DNA of 64,000 nt, taken from contig CAJYJH010000010.1 of NCBI GenBank assembly GCA_913775265.1, positions 1 to 64,000 on the forward strand, read 5' to 3'. The DNA is from an uncultured Mucilaginibacter sp. (GTDB lineage: Bacteria; Bacteroidota; Bacteroidia; Sphingobacteriales; Sphingobacteriaceae). The translations under genes were made by a program, and so were the position numbers. Every line of letters starts with the position of its first letter. Positions within the stretch are counted from its first letter, which is position 1. This document shows, piece by piece, positions 28,831-37,737 of the stretch. The notes below the pieces were generated by a model that saw only the letters and a program-made list of their open reading frames with translations, was not told where the DNA came from and searched no databases.

Positions 28831-29553
28831 ATGAACAGATTGTATTCGCTGATGTCGCTTGTGCTGTTAATTTGCTTTGCCGCACCACAAAGGCTAAAAG
28901 CCCAAAACACGCTGATTACCGAAATTTCGGAGCCATACCTGGCTAAACTTATTGCTTCGGCCAAAGCTAACCAACCGCGCGTTAAATCTTTAAACAACCG
29001 TGTAACTATCGCTCAAGGCAATATCAGCCGCGCTAAGTTGTCATACCTCGATGCATTAACATTTTCGTACGTATACCAACCCAACAGCACGTTTAACCTA
29101 AATGCTTTACAGACTACCGGAACGGGCGATGCCATTGGAAGCCGTACTGGTTTGTTTCAGGGAACGCAGTTTGGTGTGTTTTTCAATTTGGGCTCGTACC
29201 TGCAAAAACCTTATGCGGTAAGGCAAGCCAAGCAAGAATTGATTATTGCGAATAACGACATTCAGGAATCAATGATTACCTTAACTACGCAGGTAAAAAA
29301 GCGCTATTACACTTATCTGCAAAAAGTGGCTTCGCTTAAGCTGCAAATGCAGGCAGCCAGCGATGCCGACAATGTAATGCGCGATATTAAATACAAGTTT
29401 CAGAAAGGTGAAGAAACTTTAGACTCTTACAATAAAGCCCGGATTTCACATACTCAGCAAATTCAAACTAAAATTACGGCCGAGGCTGAGCTTTTTATGT
29501 CTAAAGCCGACTTAGAAGAAATTATTGGCGATAAACTCGAAAACATTAAGTAA
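28831..29553 (+). CDS. Half-length TolC-like outer-membrane protein
   Basis: A 240-residue protein with a signal peptide (1-25, ending KAQ). It carries one TolC/OEP repeat: long helices (48-70 and 155-240) around a short region rich in strands. Full TolC proteins hold two repeats in about 430-480 residues, so this is about half. The TGA/TAA end overlaps the Wzc-like start by one base (TAATG), so the products are probably made together. It may form an oligomeric channel or periplasmic bridge for the glycan; no Wza-like protein lies in the window. Confidence 0.75.
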   Translation: MNRLYSLMSLVLLICFAAPQRLKAQNTLITEISEPYLAKLIASAKANQPRVKSLNNRVTIAQGNISRAKLSYLDALTFSYVYQPNSTFNLNALQTTGTGDAIGSRTGLFQGTQFGVFFNLGSYLQKPYAVRQAKQELIIANNDIQESMITLTTQVKKRYYTYLQKVASLKLQMQAASDADNVMRDIKYKFQKGEETLDSYNKARISHTQQIQTKITAEAELFMSKADLEEIIGDKLENIK

Positions 29554-31727
29554 TGGATTTAAGTAGCTTTATTAAAGTATTACTACGGCACAAGTACACC
29601 CTGATTATTGTACCTATTGTAGCAGTGATCATCACTTATTTTCTGGTACATAATCAGCCCGATACTTATTTATCTTCTACCACTTTATCTACCGGTATTG
29701 TTGACCAAACCCAGCAAGGCGTTGGTTCGTCAGTCGCCAATGCTGTACTGCAAGATACCCGGATACAGCAGGAGTTTAACAACTTGCTGGCAATGATCAA
29801 GTCTAAAAAGGTGATAGATCAGTTGTCGTATAAGCTGATGATGCATGATCTGACTTCAGCTACGCCTTACCGCAAACCCAGCAAAGTTTTCAATAGTTTG
29901 AGTGCAAGCGCCAAAGCTCATGCCTTAGAAGTGTATAACAAACTTTATCAGAGCCATGAGTCTTTGTCGTTATTTAATCCCGATCAGCGTGGTTTGCACG
30001 ACCTGCTGGTTTCAATGAAATATGACGACCAATCCTTACTGCAAAAGCTAACTGTATACCGGGCAGATAACAGCGATTACCTGTTTGTGCAGTTTGAATC
30101 TGAAAACCCGGATCTTTCGGCGTTGGCGGTTAACAGTCTTTGTGATGAGTTTATCAGCTACTATGCTTCTTTGGTTAAAGGTAATCAGCAAAAGTCTGTT
30201 AACTTTTATGCCGAATTAGTTAAGGCCAAAAATGACTCATTGCAAAAACGACTAAACATACTTAAAGATTACAAGATCAGAAACCGGGTACTGAGCCTTA
30301 CCGAGCAATCTAAATCTCTTTATGCCCAGCTTTCTGATTTCGAAACCCGCCTACAGCAGTCCGAAAAAGACGCGATTGCCTATAAAGCAGCGCTTAAAGA
30401 TATAGATGACCAATTTAATCCGGCCGACCGTAAGTATGCCGAAAGCTCAATGGTACGCATTAACCAAAGTCTGGACGGTACCCGCTCCCAACTCGAAGCT
30501 TTAAATAACGAGTATGTGCAAAGTGGTTTCAAACCTGAGTACAATAAACGCATTGATTCGCTTAACCGGGTATTGAGCAACCAGGTTGGACAAGCATCTG
30601 ATAAGTATATCAATAATCCGCTGGTGGCCAAACAAAGCCTGATACAGCAAAAGCTGGCTTTACAGGTACAATATGATTTGTCTAAAAATAGCACAGGCTC
30701 TATACGCAATGGAATTGGTCGCATAAACCAGCGCCTTACCAGTTTGGTTCCGCATGAGGCTATAGTACAAGCTCAAGAAAGTGCTATTCAGTTAGCACGC
30801 GATGAGTACCTGGAAGTGCTTTACAAATATAACCAAAGCAGGTTCGACTCCAATTCGTTAGTGCATCTGAAGCAAACAGAGATGGCTATGCCGGGCGGCG
30901 CCCAGCCATCAAAAAAAATGCTCTTGGTTATTATTGCCGGTGTAGTAAGTGTAACTTTCTGCGTAGTTGTATTATTTGTTCTGTTCTATTTTGACAGTTC
31001 GGTTAAAACCCCAGCTGATCTGGCTAACGCTACCAAAACAGACGTTTTAGGTTACTTACACAAGTTGAACGGCTCAACGTTAGACTTGCGTCAGATATGG
31101 ACAGATACGCATAGCAACGAAGACGAACGTCAGTTTAAAAACCTGATGCAATCTATCAGGTACGAAATAGATACCGATCTTAAAAATGATAAAATACTAT
31201 TGGTAAACAGTTTGGTGCAAGGTGAAGGCAAAACGTTTTTAACACTGAATCTGGCTTACGCGTACTCGTTCATCAATAAAAAAGTATTGCTGATCGATGG
31301 TGATTTTACCTCGCCTGATATTACCAAAGCCGTAAAACCGAATGCTTACCTCGAAGATTTTTTAACCAGCCAGATACAAGCCGACCAGATTGCTTCGGTT
31401 TCTAAAATCAGTGTTTTGGGCAACCGGGGCAATGATGGCTCATTGATGCAAATTGCATCAGAAAACGATATCAGGCAGAAGTTTGAGTATCTCAAAACCA
31501 TCTTCGACATCATCATTATTGAGGCACCCGGACTTAATACCCTTAATAAATCAAAAGAATGGGTTACCGTAGCCGATAAAATTGTAACGGTATTTAAGGC
31601 TGGCAAAGGTATTAAAGATCATCATAAAGCACAGGTGAATTACTTAAAGAGCCTGCCTGGTCAGTACATTGGTTGGGTGCTTAACGAAACCGACCCTAAG
31701 CAATTACCTGCCGAAGAAGCGGCTTAA
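29553..31727 (+). CDS. Wzc-like polysaccharide copolymerase / tyrosine-kinase domain protein
   Basis: A 724-residue inner-membrane protein. It has membrane segments at about 15-32 and 450-475, a large periplasmic coiled-coil part between them, and a C-terminal ATPase domain (about 525-724). Walker A reads GEGKT at 557-561 within a modified VQGEGKT (usual PGEGKT). Walker A' is VLLIDGDFTSPD. The C-terminus ends PAEEAA and has no tyrosine cluster, so it would not autophosphorylate in the usual way. It probably sets chain length and couples polymerisation to export. It is translationally linked to the TolC-like gene. Confidence 0.88.
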   Translation: MDLSSFIKVLLRHKYTLIIVPIVAVIITYFLVHNQPDTYLSSTTLSTGIVDQTQQGVGSSVANAVLQDTRIQQEFNNLLAMIKSKKVIDQLSYKLMMHDLTSATPYRKPSKVFNSLSASAKAHALEVYNKLYQSHESLSLFNPDQRGLHDLLVSMKYDDQSLLQKLTVYRADNSDYLFVQFESENPDLSALAVNSLCDEFISYYASLVKGNQQKSVNFYAELVKAKNDSLQKRLNILKDYKIRNRVLSLTEQSKSLYAQLSDFETRLQQSEKDAIAYKAALKDIDDQFNPADRKYAESSMVRINQSLDGTRSQLEALNNEYVQSGFKPEYNKRIDSLNRVLSNQVGQASDKYINNPLVAKQSLIQQKLALQVQYDLSKNSTGSIRNGIGRINQRLTSLVPHEAIVQAQESAIQLARDEYLEVLYKYNQSRFDSNSLVHLKQTEMAMPGGAQPSKKMLLVIIAGVVSVTFCVVVLFVLFYFDSSVKTPADLANATKTDVLGYLHKLNGSTLDLRQIWTDTHSNEDERQFKNLMQSIRYEIDTDLKNDKILLVNSLVQGEGKTFLTLNLAYAYSFINKKVLLIDGDFTSPDITKAVKPNAYLEDFLTSQIQADQIASVSKISVLGNRGNDGSLMQIASENDIRQKFEYLKTIFDIIIIEAPGLNTLNKSKEWVTVADKIVTVFKAGKGIKDHHKAQVNYLKSLPGQYIGWVLNETDPKQLPAEEAA

Positions 31728-31747
31728 CCATCAGCAAAAGTATTATT

Positions 31748-32923
31748 ATGATGCAAATCATCAACATCTTATGGATAGCCTTTCAGGTGCTGATTGGATA
31801 CAACCTGGTACTTCCGCTGTTGCTGTTAGCTATCTACAGTGTAAGGCGTAAAAAAAATGTTTTGCCTGCCGTTAAAACTGCAGAAGCCGACTATGCCATC
31901 ATTGTAACGGCCTACGAATGGGTAACGGCAATACCCGAGGTGGTAAGCTCACTGCTTGCCCTTAATTACAGCAACTACCTGATTTATATAGTAGCCGATA
32001 AATGCGATATAAGCGGTCTTCATTTTGACGATGAACGCGTCATCGTTCTGCGCCCCGAGCAAACATTGGCGGGCAACGTACGCTCGCACTTTTTTGCGAT
32101 CAACAATTTTAAACGTGCACACGAGCGATTGACTATCATCGACAGTGATAACCTGGTTGATCCGGAATACCTGAACGAACTGAACAAACGTTTCGATCAG
32201 GGATTTGAAGCTGTACAAGGTGTAAGGGAGGCTAAAAACCTGGACACCACCTATGCTTGCCTGGATGCAGCCCGCGATATCTATTATCATTTTTATGATG
32301 GCAAGGTGCTTTTCGAAGCAGGATCATCAACTACACTCGCAGGTTCGGGTATGGCCTTTACCACCCAGCTTTATGTAGATTGCCTGGGTGGCAGAGATGT
32401 AAGTGGTGCAGGTTTTGACAAGGTATTGCAGGCAGCTATTTTAAGTCAGGATAAGCGCATTGCCTTTACCGGTGAGGCCATTGTGTATGATGAAAAAACC
32501 ACCCACTCGGAGCAGTTGGTTAAACAACGTGCCCGATGGATCAATACTTGGTTTAAATACTTTAAGTATGGTTTTACCCTATTATTGCAATCAATAAAAA
32601 ACTTTAGCTTAAACCAGTTTTTGTTCGGCTTAGTATTATTGCGCCCACCGCTGTTCATTTTTTTGATCCTGTCGGTGCTTTGTATGGCCGTTAACATGTT
32701 GGTGAGTTGGACGGCAGTATTGCTTTGGGCGGCAGGCTTCGGTTTGTTTGTATTGGGCTTTTACCTTTCGCTGGTAAACTCAGAAACCGACAAACGCATC
32801 TATGCCTCGCTGGTTAATATTCCTAAGTTTATTTACTTTCAGATACTTTCGCTGCTTAAGGCGCGTAAAGCCAACCAGTACTCGGTGGCTACCCGTGGCA
32901 CACAGGCAACAACAGCTAAGTAA
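31748..32923 (+). CDS. GT2 family glycosyltransferase, membrane-bound processive type
   Basis: A 391-residue protein with an N-terminal membrane segment, a GT-A domain (TIIDSDNLVD near 135, with the DxD motif), and a QxxRW motif at 260-264, found in processive beta-glycan synthases. Three or more membrane segments follow. It lies 20 bases after the Wzc-like gene and 3 bases before the small membrane peptide, so within the operon. It could be a synthase of a backbone or the sugar-adding enzyme at the membrane. Confidence 0.85.
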   Translation: MMQIINILWIAFQVLIGYNLVLPLLLLAIYSVRRKKNVLPAVKTAEADYAIIVTAYEWVTAIPEVVSSLLALNYSNYLIYIVADKCDISGLHFDDERVIVLRPEQTLAGNVRSHFFAINNFKRAHERLTIIDSDNLVDPEYLNELNKRFDQGFEAVQGVREAKNLDTTYACLDAARDIYYHFYDGKVLFEAGSSTTLAGSGMAFTTQLYVDCLGGRDVSGAGFDKVLQAAILSQDKRIAFTGEAIVYDEKTTHSEQLVKQRARWINTWFKYFKYGFTLLLQSIKNFSLNQFLFGLVLLRPPLFIFLILSVLCMAVNMLVSWTAVLLWAAGFGLFVLGFYLSLVNSETDKRIYASLVNIPKFIYFQILSLLKARKANQYSVATRGTQATTAK

Positions 32924-32926
32924 ACC

Positions 32927-33076
32927 ATGAGAATTAATCCTACTCCAAAGGCACTGCGCAATAACAAGCCCGATCCGGAAGTTCAGGCCAAAGTAGATCA
33001 GATTACCCGTTGGGTGGCTATTGCCGTTGCTTTTGTAAGTACGTTTTTCTTTTTCATTAAGATATTGTTTTTGTAA
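32927..33076 (+). CDS. 49-residue single-span membrane peptide of the glycan operon
   Basis: An open frame of 49 residues from ATG 32927 to TAA 33076, too short for usual gene finding. The N-terminal half is charged (MRINPTPKALRNNKPD); residues about 29-49 are one hydrophobic span (WVAIAVAF...). It lies 3 bases after the GT2 stop, and its stop codon directly abuts the GTG of the next gene, so coupled translation is likely. No family is recognised. It may be an assembly factor or subunit of the glycan-synthesis complex. Confidence 0.7.
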   Translation: MRINPTPKALRNNKPDPEVQAKVDQITRWVAIAVAFVSTFFFFIKILFL

Positions 33077-34612
33077 GTGAACGAGTTCCAGGTCATCGTT
33101 AATGGCAGTACACCAAAGGCCAGTTGGGGTAAGCGGCTTGCTAAGCTCTATTTTGTAGATAAGCTTAATACACCTGTTGGTATTGCTATCCTATTGGTGG
33201 CTGCCGGAATTATCGCTGCAGGTACTGCCTACAACGGAACGTCTTTTGGCATTTTAACGCTGATAGCTATTGGCGTTTTCCCGCTATTGCATGCTATTGT
33301 GAGTTATCCTAAGTTTGGCATTATCCTACAGCTTATCATGGCCTATTTCCTGTTTATGCTGGGGCGCTTGGGCGTACCCGGACCGATAGGTACTTTAATG
33401 GACGGCTTACAGGCTTTGCTCTTATTAGGATTAGCCATTAGGGTTAAACGTGATGATAATAACTGGGCTTATTTTAAAAGCCCAATTACAAAAGTACTGC
33501 TGATCTGGCTGGGTTATAATTTGCTGGAGTTTGGCAACCCGTTTGCCGAATCTCGGTTGGCCTGGGTATTTACTATACGTACCGTTGCGATTGTATTGTT
33601 AGGATATTTTGTGCACTTGTACACTATACGCTCGGTAAACTATGTGCGCATACTTTTAAAGCTATGGTTATTTATGAGCCTTATTGCTGCGCTGTATGCC
33701 TATAAGCAGGAATACATCGGTTTTTCGGATGTAGAAAACGCTTATTTACATTCGGATCCGGCTATTGTATCTTTGCTTTTTATTGCCGGTCACTGGCGTA
33801 AGTTTTCTACCTTTTCTGATCCGGTATCGTTTTCTTACAATATGGTAATGCCTACCATTTTATGTATCTGTATCATTGCCGGTAAATTTAAACCCTGGAA
33901 AAAAGTAGTGCTGATAATTTGCGCCGGTCTATACATGACATCCATGCTGTTTTCAGGTACGCGTGGCGCTAACGTACTTTTACCGGCGGCCTTGCTATTG
34001 TTTGCCATTTTAAATTACAGCAAACGGGTATTAATCTTTACCTGTGTTGCTGCCGTATTTTTATTGGTACTCATCAACATCCCGACAGGTAATGCCAATA
34101 TACAGCGTTTTCAGACTGCTTTCAGGCCCAATAATGATGATTCGTACATTTTGCGTAAGCGCAACCAAAAGCGTATACAGCCTTATATATTAACACACCC
34201 CATGGGTGGAGGCTTGGGCTCCACCGGCGATTGGGGAAAAAAGTTTGCACCGGGGTCGTTCTTGTCTACATTTCCGCCTGATAGCGGTTACATCAGGGTG
34301 GCGGTTGAGGAAGGCTCCATTGGCTTGTTTCTTTTTTGTTTGATGATGTTCGTCATCCTGAAAAAAGGAATTAACAATTACTACCAGATGAAAGATCCGG
34401 AGCTTAAAACTTATTGCCTGGCCATGACGTTGATTGTATTTGCTTATAATATTGCTAACTTTCCGCAGGAGGCTTTGGTACAATATCCATCCAACGTGTT
34501 CTTTTACTTTGAGGTAGCATTGATTGAGGTAACCTTCAGGTTAGACCAGGCCAAGCAAAAAGAAAAATTGCAGTTAGAACAAACACCATCACTTTCCGCG
34601 CAAGCTATATGA
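33077..34612 (+). CDS. O-antigen ligase / Wzy polymerase-like polytopic protein
   Basis: A 511-residue protein starting at GTG right behind the upstream stop. About 11-12 membrane segments and a large loop near residues 340-395 (with NDDSYILRKRNQKR and a GGGLGSTGDWG stretch) match the O-antigen ligase/Wzy_C type. It probably joins repeat units or ligates glycan in the inner membrane. Its 3' end overlaps the next transferase by 4 bases (ATGA). Confidence 0.85.
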   Translation: MNEFQVIVNGSTPKASWGKRLAKLYFVDKLNTPVGIAILLVAAGIIAAGTAYNGTSFGILTLIAIGVFPLLHAIVSYPKFGIILQLIMAYFLFMLGRLGVPGPIGTLMDGLQALLLLGLAIRVKRDDNNWAYFKSPITKVLLIWLGYNLLEFGNPFAESRLAWVFTIRTVAIVLLGYFVHLYTIRSVNYVRILLKLWLFMSLIAALYAYKQEYIGFSDVENAYLHSDPAIVSLLFIAGHWRKFSTFSDPVSFSYNMVMPTILCICIIAGKFKPWKKVVLIICAGLYMTSMLFSGTRGANVLLPAALLLFAILNYSKRVLIFTCVAAVFLLVLINIPTGNANIQRFQTAFRPNNDDSYILRKRNQKRIQPYILTHPMGGGLGSTGDWGKKFAPGSFLSTFPPDSGYIRVAVEEGSIGLFLFCLMMFVILKKGINNYYQMKDPELKTYCLAMTLIVFAYNIANFPQEALVQYPSNVFFYFEVALIEVTFRLDQAKQKEKLQLEQTPSLSAQAI

Positions 34613-35829
34613 GCAGCAACGCTTTAATCCAGAATAAAGACATCATTATTGTTGGGCAGCAACCCTGGGATACCGAAATTGGCAGCAACTGCAAAAATAT
34701 TGCTCTGGAGCTGAGCAAGCACAACCGGGTGTTATATGTAAATTCGCCGCTCGACCGTATTACACTCCTTCGCCATAAAGACTCATCTAACGTTAAAACA
34801 AGGTTAGAGGTAATTAAAGGTAAAACCAACGGTTTAATCCACCTGCAACAAAACTTGTGGACTTATTACCCGGACGAAATTATTGAATCTATTAACTGGA
34901 TGAAGCACAATGCGGTTTACACTTTTTTAAACAAAGTGAATAACAAGCGTTTTGCCCGTTCTATTAAAAAAGCGGTTAAACAGTTGAACTTTAAAAACTA
35001 TGTGTTGTTTAACGACAACGACATGTTCCGGTGTTTCTACCTGAAAGAGATGTTACAACCGGCACTCAGTATATACTACTCCCGCGATTTTATGCTGGCT
35101 GTAGATTACTGGAAAACGCACGGCACCACCATGGAACCCGAACTGATTGCCAAAAGCGATATCTGTGTAGCTAACTCTACCTACCTAGCCAATTATTGTA
35201 AGCAATACAACAACAATTCGTTTTATGTTGGCCAAGGATGTGATCTGGATACGTTTACCGGCTATAACCAGGAAAAACCGGCACCTATAGACATTGTCTA
35301 CATACCCAAGCCTATTGTGGGCTATGTAGGCGCATTACAGAGCATCCGCTTGGATATGGACATCATCAAACATCTGGCTAAACAACGGCCGCACCTTAAT
35401 ATCGTACTGGTTGGCCCCGAGGATGGTGAGTTTCAGAAAAGTGATTTACACCGTATGCCTAACGTGCATTTTTTAGGAGCTAAAAACCCGGACCTGCTAC
35501 CGGCTTACATCAGCGCTTTTGATGTTTGTATTAACCCGCAGATTGTTAACCAAGTGACTATTGGTAATTATCCACGCAAAATTGATGAGTACCTGGCCAT
35601 GGGCAAACCTACGGTAGCTACACGTACCGAGGCCATGAGCACTTTTGCCAACCATGTTTATTTAGGAGAAAATAAAGAAGATTATGTGCGCCTGGTTGAT
35701 AAAGCGTTATCTGAAAACAGCGAGTGTTTGCAGCAAGAACGCATCAAGTTTGCCGGTACCCACACCTGGACAAACAATGTAGCCGAAATTTATTCGGCTA
35801 TTAAAAAAGTACTTCCCACGTATGCTTAA
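34609..35829 (+). CDS. GT1/GT4 family glycosyltransferase
   Basis: A 406-residue GT-B fold protein without membrane spans. It shows IVGQQPWDTEIGSNCKN at the start and a C-terminal donor-binding region with RKIDEYLAMGKPTVATRTEAM (Lys/Glu of the GT4 EX7E kind). The overlap with the ligase gene marks it as the last gene of the plus-strand run from 28831. Its 3' end overlaps the convergent GT2 gene by 29 bases. Confidence 0.85.
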   Translation: MSSNALIQNKDIIIVGQQPWDTEIGSNCKNIALELSKHNRVLYVNSPLDRITLLRHKDSSNVKTRLEVIKGKTNGLIHLQQNLWTYYPDEIIESINWMKHNAVYTFLNKVNNKRFARSIKKAVKQLNFKNYVLFNDNDMFRCFYLKEMLQPALSIYYSRDFMLAVDYWKTHGTTMEPELIAKSDICVANSTYLANYCKQYNNNSFYVGQGCDLDTFTGYNQEKPAPIDIVYIPKPIVGYVGALQSIRLDMDIIKHLAKQRPHLNIVLVGPEDGEFQKSDLHRMPNVHFLGAKNPDLLPAYISAFDVCINPQIVNQVTIGNYPRKIDEYLAMGKPTVATRTEAMSTFANHVYLGENKEDYVRLVDKALSENSECLQQERIKFAGTHTWTNNVAEIYSAIKKVLPTYA

Positions 35830-36577
35830 CATTGCGGTACAGCGCCCGGCCTAACACAATAGCAGGGTTACTGCTTTGCCGTAAATCACTGCGTTTCATG
35901 GTGCTGGGTTCGTCGTTGGAGTTAATCTGATCAAACAGCCCTTTGTAATCTTCATAAAACATGGCTTTGCCCTTCTTTTTGATGAACGACAGGTTCATTA
36001 AAAATTCGGTACGGTCGCCTTTTATACCCTCCGCATAACGGCCGAATTTTGTAAAGAAAGAAGTACGGCGCAGATGCGGATGGTCACTATATACGTGAAA
36101 CTTACGGTAACCAGGATACCATATTTTAAATACCATTTCGGAAAATCCGTTTCGGTATGGCTTCAAGTAAGGATATTTAAAATAGGCATAGAAGCGAACC
36201 ACATCTACGTCAGCGCGCTCATTCATGATACTTAGCGCATCGCTTAAATGCATTGCATAATCGGTGGCAGGATCAAAATCTTCCTGCACATATAAGGTGT
36301 ACGGTGTATTTACAGCGTCTTGTCCCTTATTGATGTTATTACCTAAACCTTTGTTTTTGGGTGTAGTAACTAACCTAAAGTTATATTGGTTAGAAAGCTG
36401 CTGCAATTTGCTGATATGCTCAGGCTTGCTGCCATCGTCAGACACCACAATATCGCCAAATACTATCTGCTGATCTTGGAAAGCTTGCAACAGCCTTTGC
36501 AATGACTGGCTGCGGTTGTAATGAGTTACTAACAAGGTAATAGCCGAAAACTGAGTGGGTGCGGGCACTATATTCAT
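35801..36577 (-). CDS. GT2 family glycosyltransferase
   Basis: About 258 residues from the ATG at 36577. An earlier in-frame ATG at 36631 gives 276 residues, but the family begins near AITLLVTHYNR, which favours the shorter start. GT-A motifs follow: DIVVSDDGS near 58-66, and VQEDFDP as the metal-binding DxD region. It is the only glycosyltransferase on the minus strand here, overlapping the GT1/GT4 gene tail to tail. A short distance upstream is a 299-base spacer with no other gene. Confidence 0.8.
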   Translation of the reverse strand: MNIVPAPTQFSAITLLVTHYNRSQSLQRLLQAFQDQQIVFGDIVVSDDGSKPEHISKLQQLSNQYNFRLVTTPKNKGLGNNINKGQDAVNTPYTLYVQEDFDPATDYAMHLSDALSIMNERADVDVVRFYAYFKYPYLKPYRNGFSEMVFKIWYPGYRKFHVYSDHPHLRRTSFFTKFGRYAEGIKGDRTEFLMNLSFIKKKGKAMFYEDYKGLFDQINSNDEPSTMKRSDLRQSSNPAIVLGRALYRNVKHTWEVLF

Positions 36578-36876
36578 TTTATATATTGGGCTATTACGTA
36601 TATAAATATTGGTAGTTACCTGCGAGCACATAATTTCATAAAAATCAGGCTTAAAATTACCTTATAATTCAGATTAGCTTTTACCAGTCCAATTTAACAG
36701 CGTATCTTTCCGCTGATTTTACAATGTTGTTTTTCGTTAATACACCCTCTAAATAAATACGATCACCCTATTTATATAAATGTTTACCTAAAACCTTTAC
36801 CGCTATTTTTCAGTAAAAAGGTTGATTGATCATAAGCACTAACAGACCGTAAATATTTTGGTCGTTACTAAATACA
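36578..36876. other. Spacer between divergent GT2 and GT14-like genes
   Basis: AT-rich. There is a small hairpin near 36789-36823 (AACCTTTAC/GTAAAAAGGTT, imperfect) and a GACC/GGTC hairpin near 36846-36863 just before the plus-strand gene. No open frame or RNA gene was seen. It must hold the promoters of both genes. Confidence 0.4.
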
Positions 36877-37737
36877 ATGAAGATAGCACACTTAATACTG
36901 GCACACAATAACCCCGGCCAACTCGAAAGCCTGGTTAAAAGCCTGACTTATAAAGATGATGCTATTTACATTCATCTCGACAAAAAAACTGACTGTAGCC
37001 ATTTTAAACGGTTGGCCAATTTGCCTAATGTTAGCTTTATTAAACAACGCGTAAAGGTTACCTGGGGCGCTTGTAATATTGTTTTGGCTACCATTAATGG
37101 CTTTAAAGAAATACTGGCATCCGGAAAAAATTACGACTATTTAAATTTGCTTAGCGGCGCCGATTACCCTTTACAACACCCAGCGGCTTTACACCAGTAT
37201 TTATCTGCTCATAAAGGTAAAGCCTTTATGAGTTACGCTAAAATGCACAGCGAATGGCAGGAAGCTTTGCCTCGGGTTGAGCAATATCATTTAAATAACT
37301 TTGAATTTCCGGGGCGTTATGTTGCTCAAAAGCTGGTTAACCGCATGTTACCCAAGCGCAATATACCAAGTGGTTTAGTACCCGTTGGCCGTTCGCAGTG
37401 GTTTACCATACCGTTAAACTGTGTGAAACATATTGTAGAGTACTGGGATAAAAACAACCGGTTACGACATTTTACGAAGTTTACCTGGGCGCCCGACGAG
37501 TTTATATTCCAGACCATTTTATACAACTCACCGTACTGTAAAATACTGGTGAATAATAATCTGCGCTATATGGATTGGTCGCCAGGTGCTGCCAGCCCTA
37601 AGACGTTTACGATGGCGGACGTGGAAAACTTTAACCACCCGGAGCATTTTTTTGCACGGAAATTTGATTTTGAGAAGTCTCCGGAGCTGCTTAAAATGCT
37701 TAATCAGCGGTTAGAGGAGGCCGTTAATTTAAGTTAA
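36877..37737 (+). CDS. GT14-like beta-1,6-N-acetylglucosaminyltransferase, second paralogue
   Basis: A 286-residue relative of the protein at 26361, sharing the start MKIAxLILxxxxP, DYLNLLSGADYP, EWQEALPR, the KRNIP stretch and the YMDWSPGAASPK end. It has the same length and no membrane spans. It is likely to add a branch to the glycan. It stands apart from the other plus-strand genes and overlaps the HATPase gene by 14 bases at the 3' end. Confidence 0.85.
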   Translation: MKIAHLILAHNNPGQLESLVKSLTYKDDAIYIHLDKKTDCSHFKRLANLPNVSFIKQRVKVTWGACNIVLATINGFKEILASGKNYDYLNLLSGADYPLQHPAALHQYLSAHKGKAFMSYAKMHSEWQEALPRVEQYHLNNFEFPGRYVAQKLVNRMLPKRNIPSGLVPVGRSQWFTIPLNCVKHIVEYWDKNNRLRHFTKFTWAPDEFIFQTILYNSPYCKILVNNNLRYMDWSPGAASPKTFTMADVENFNHPEHFFARKFDFEKSPELLKMLNQRLEEAVNLS

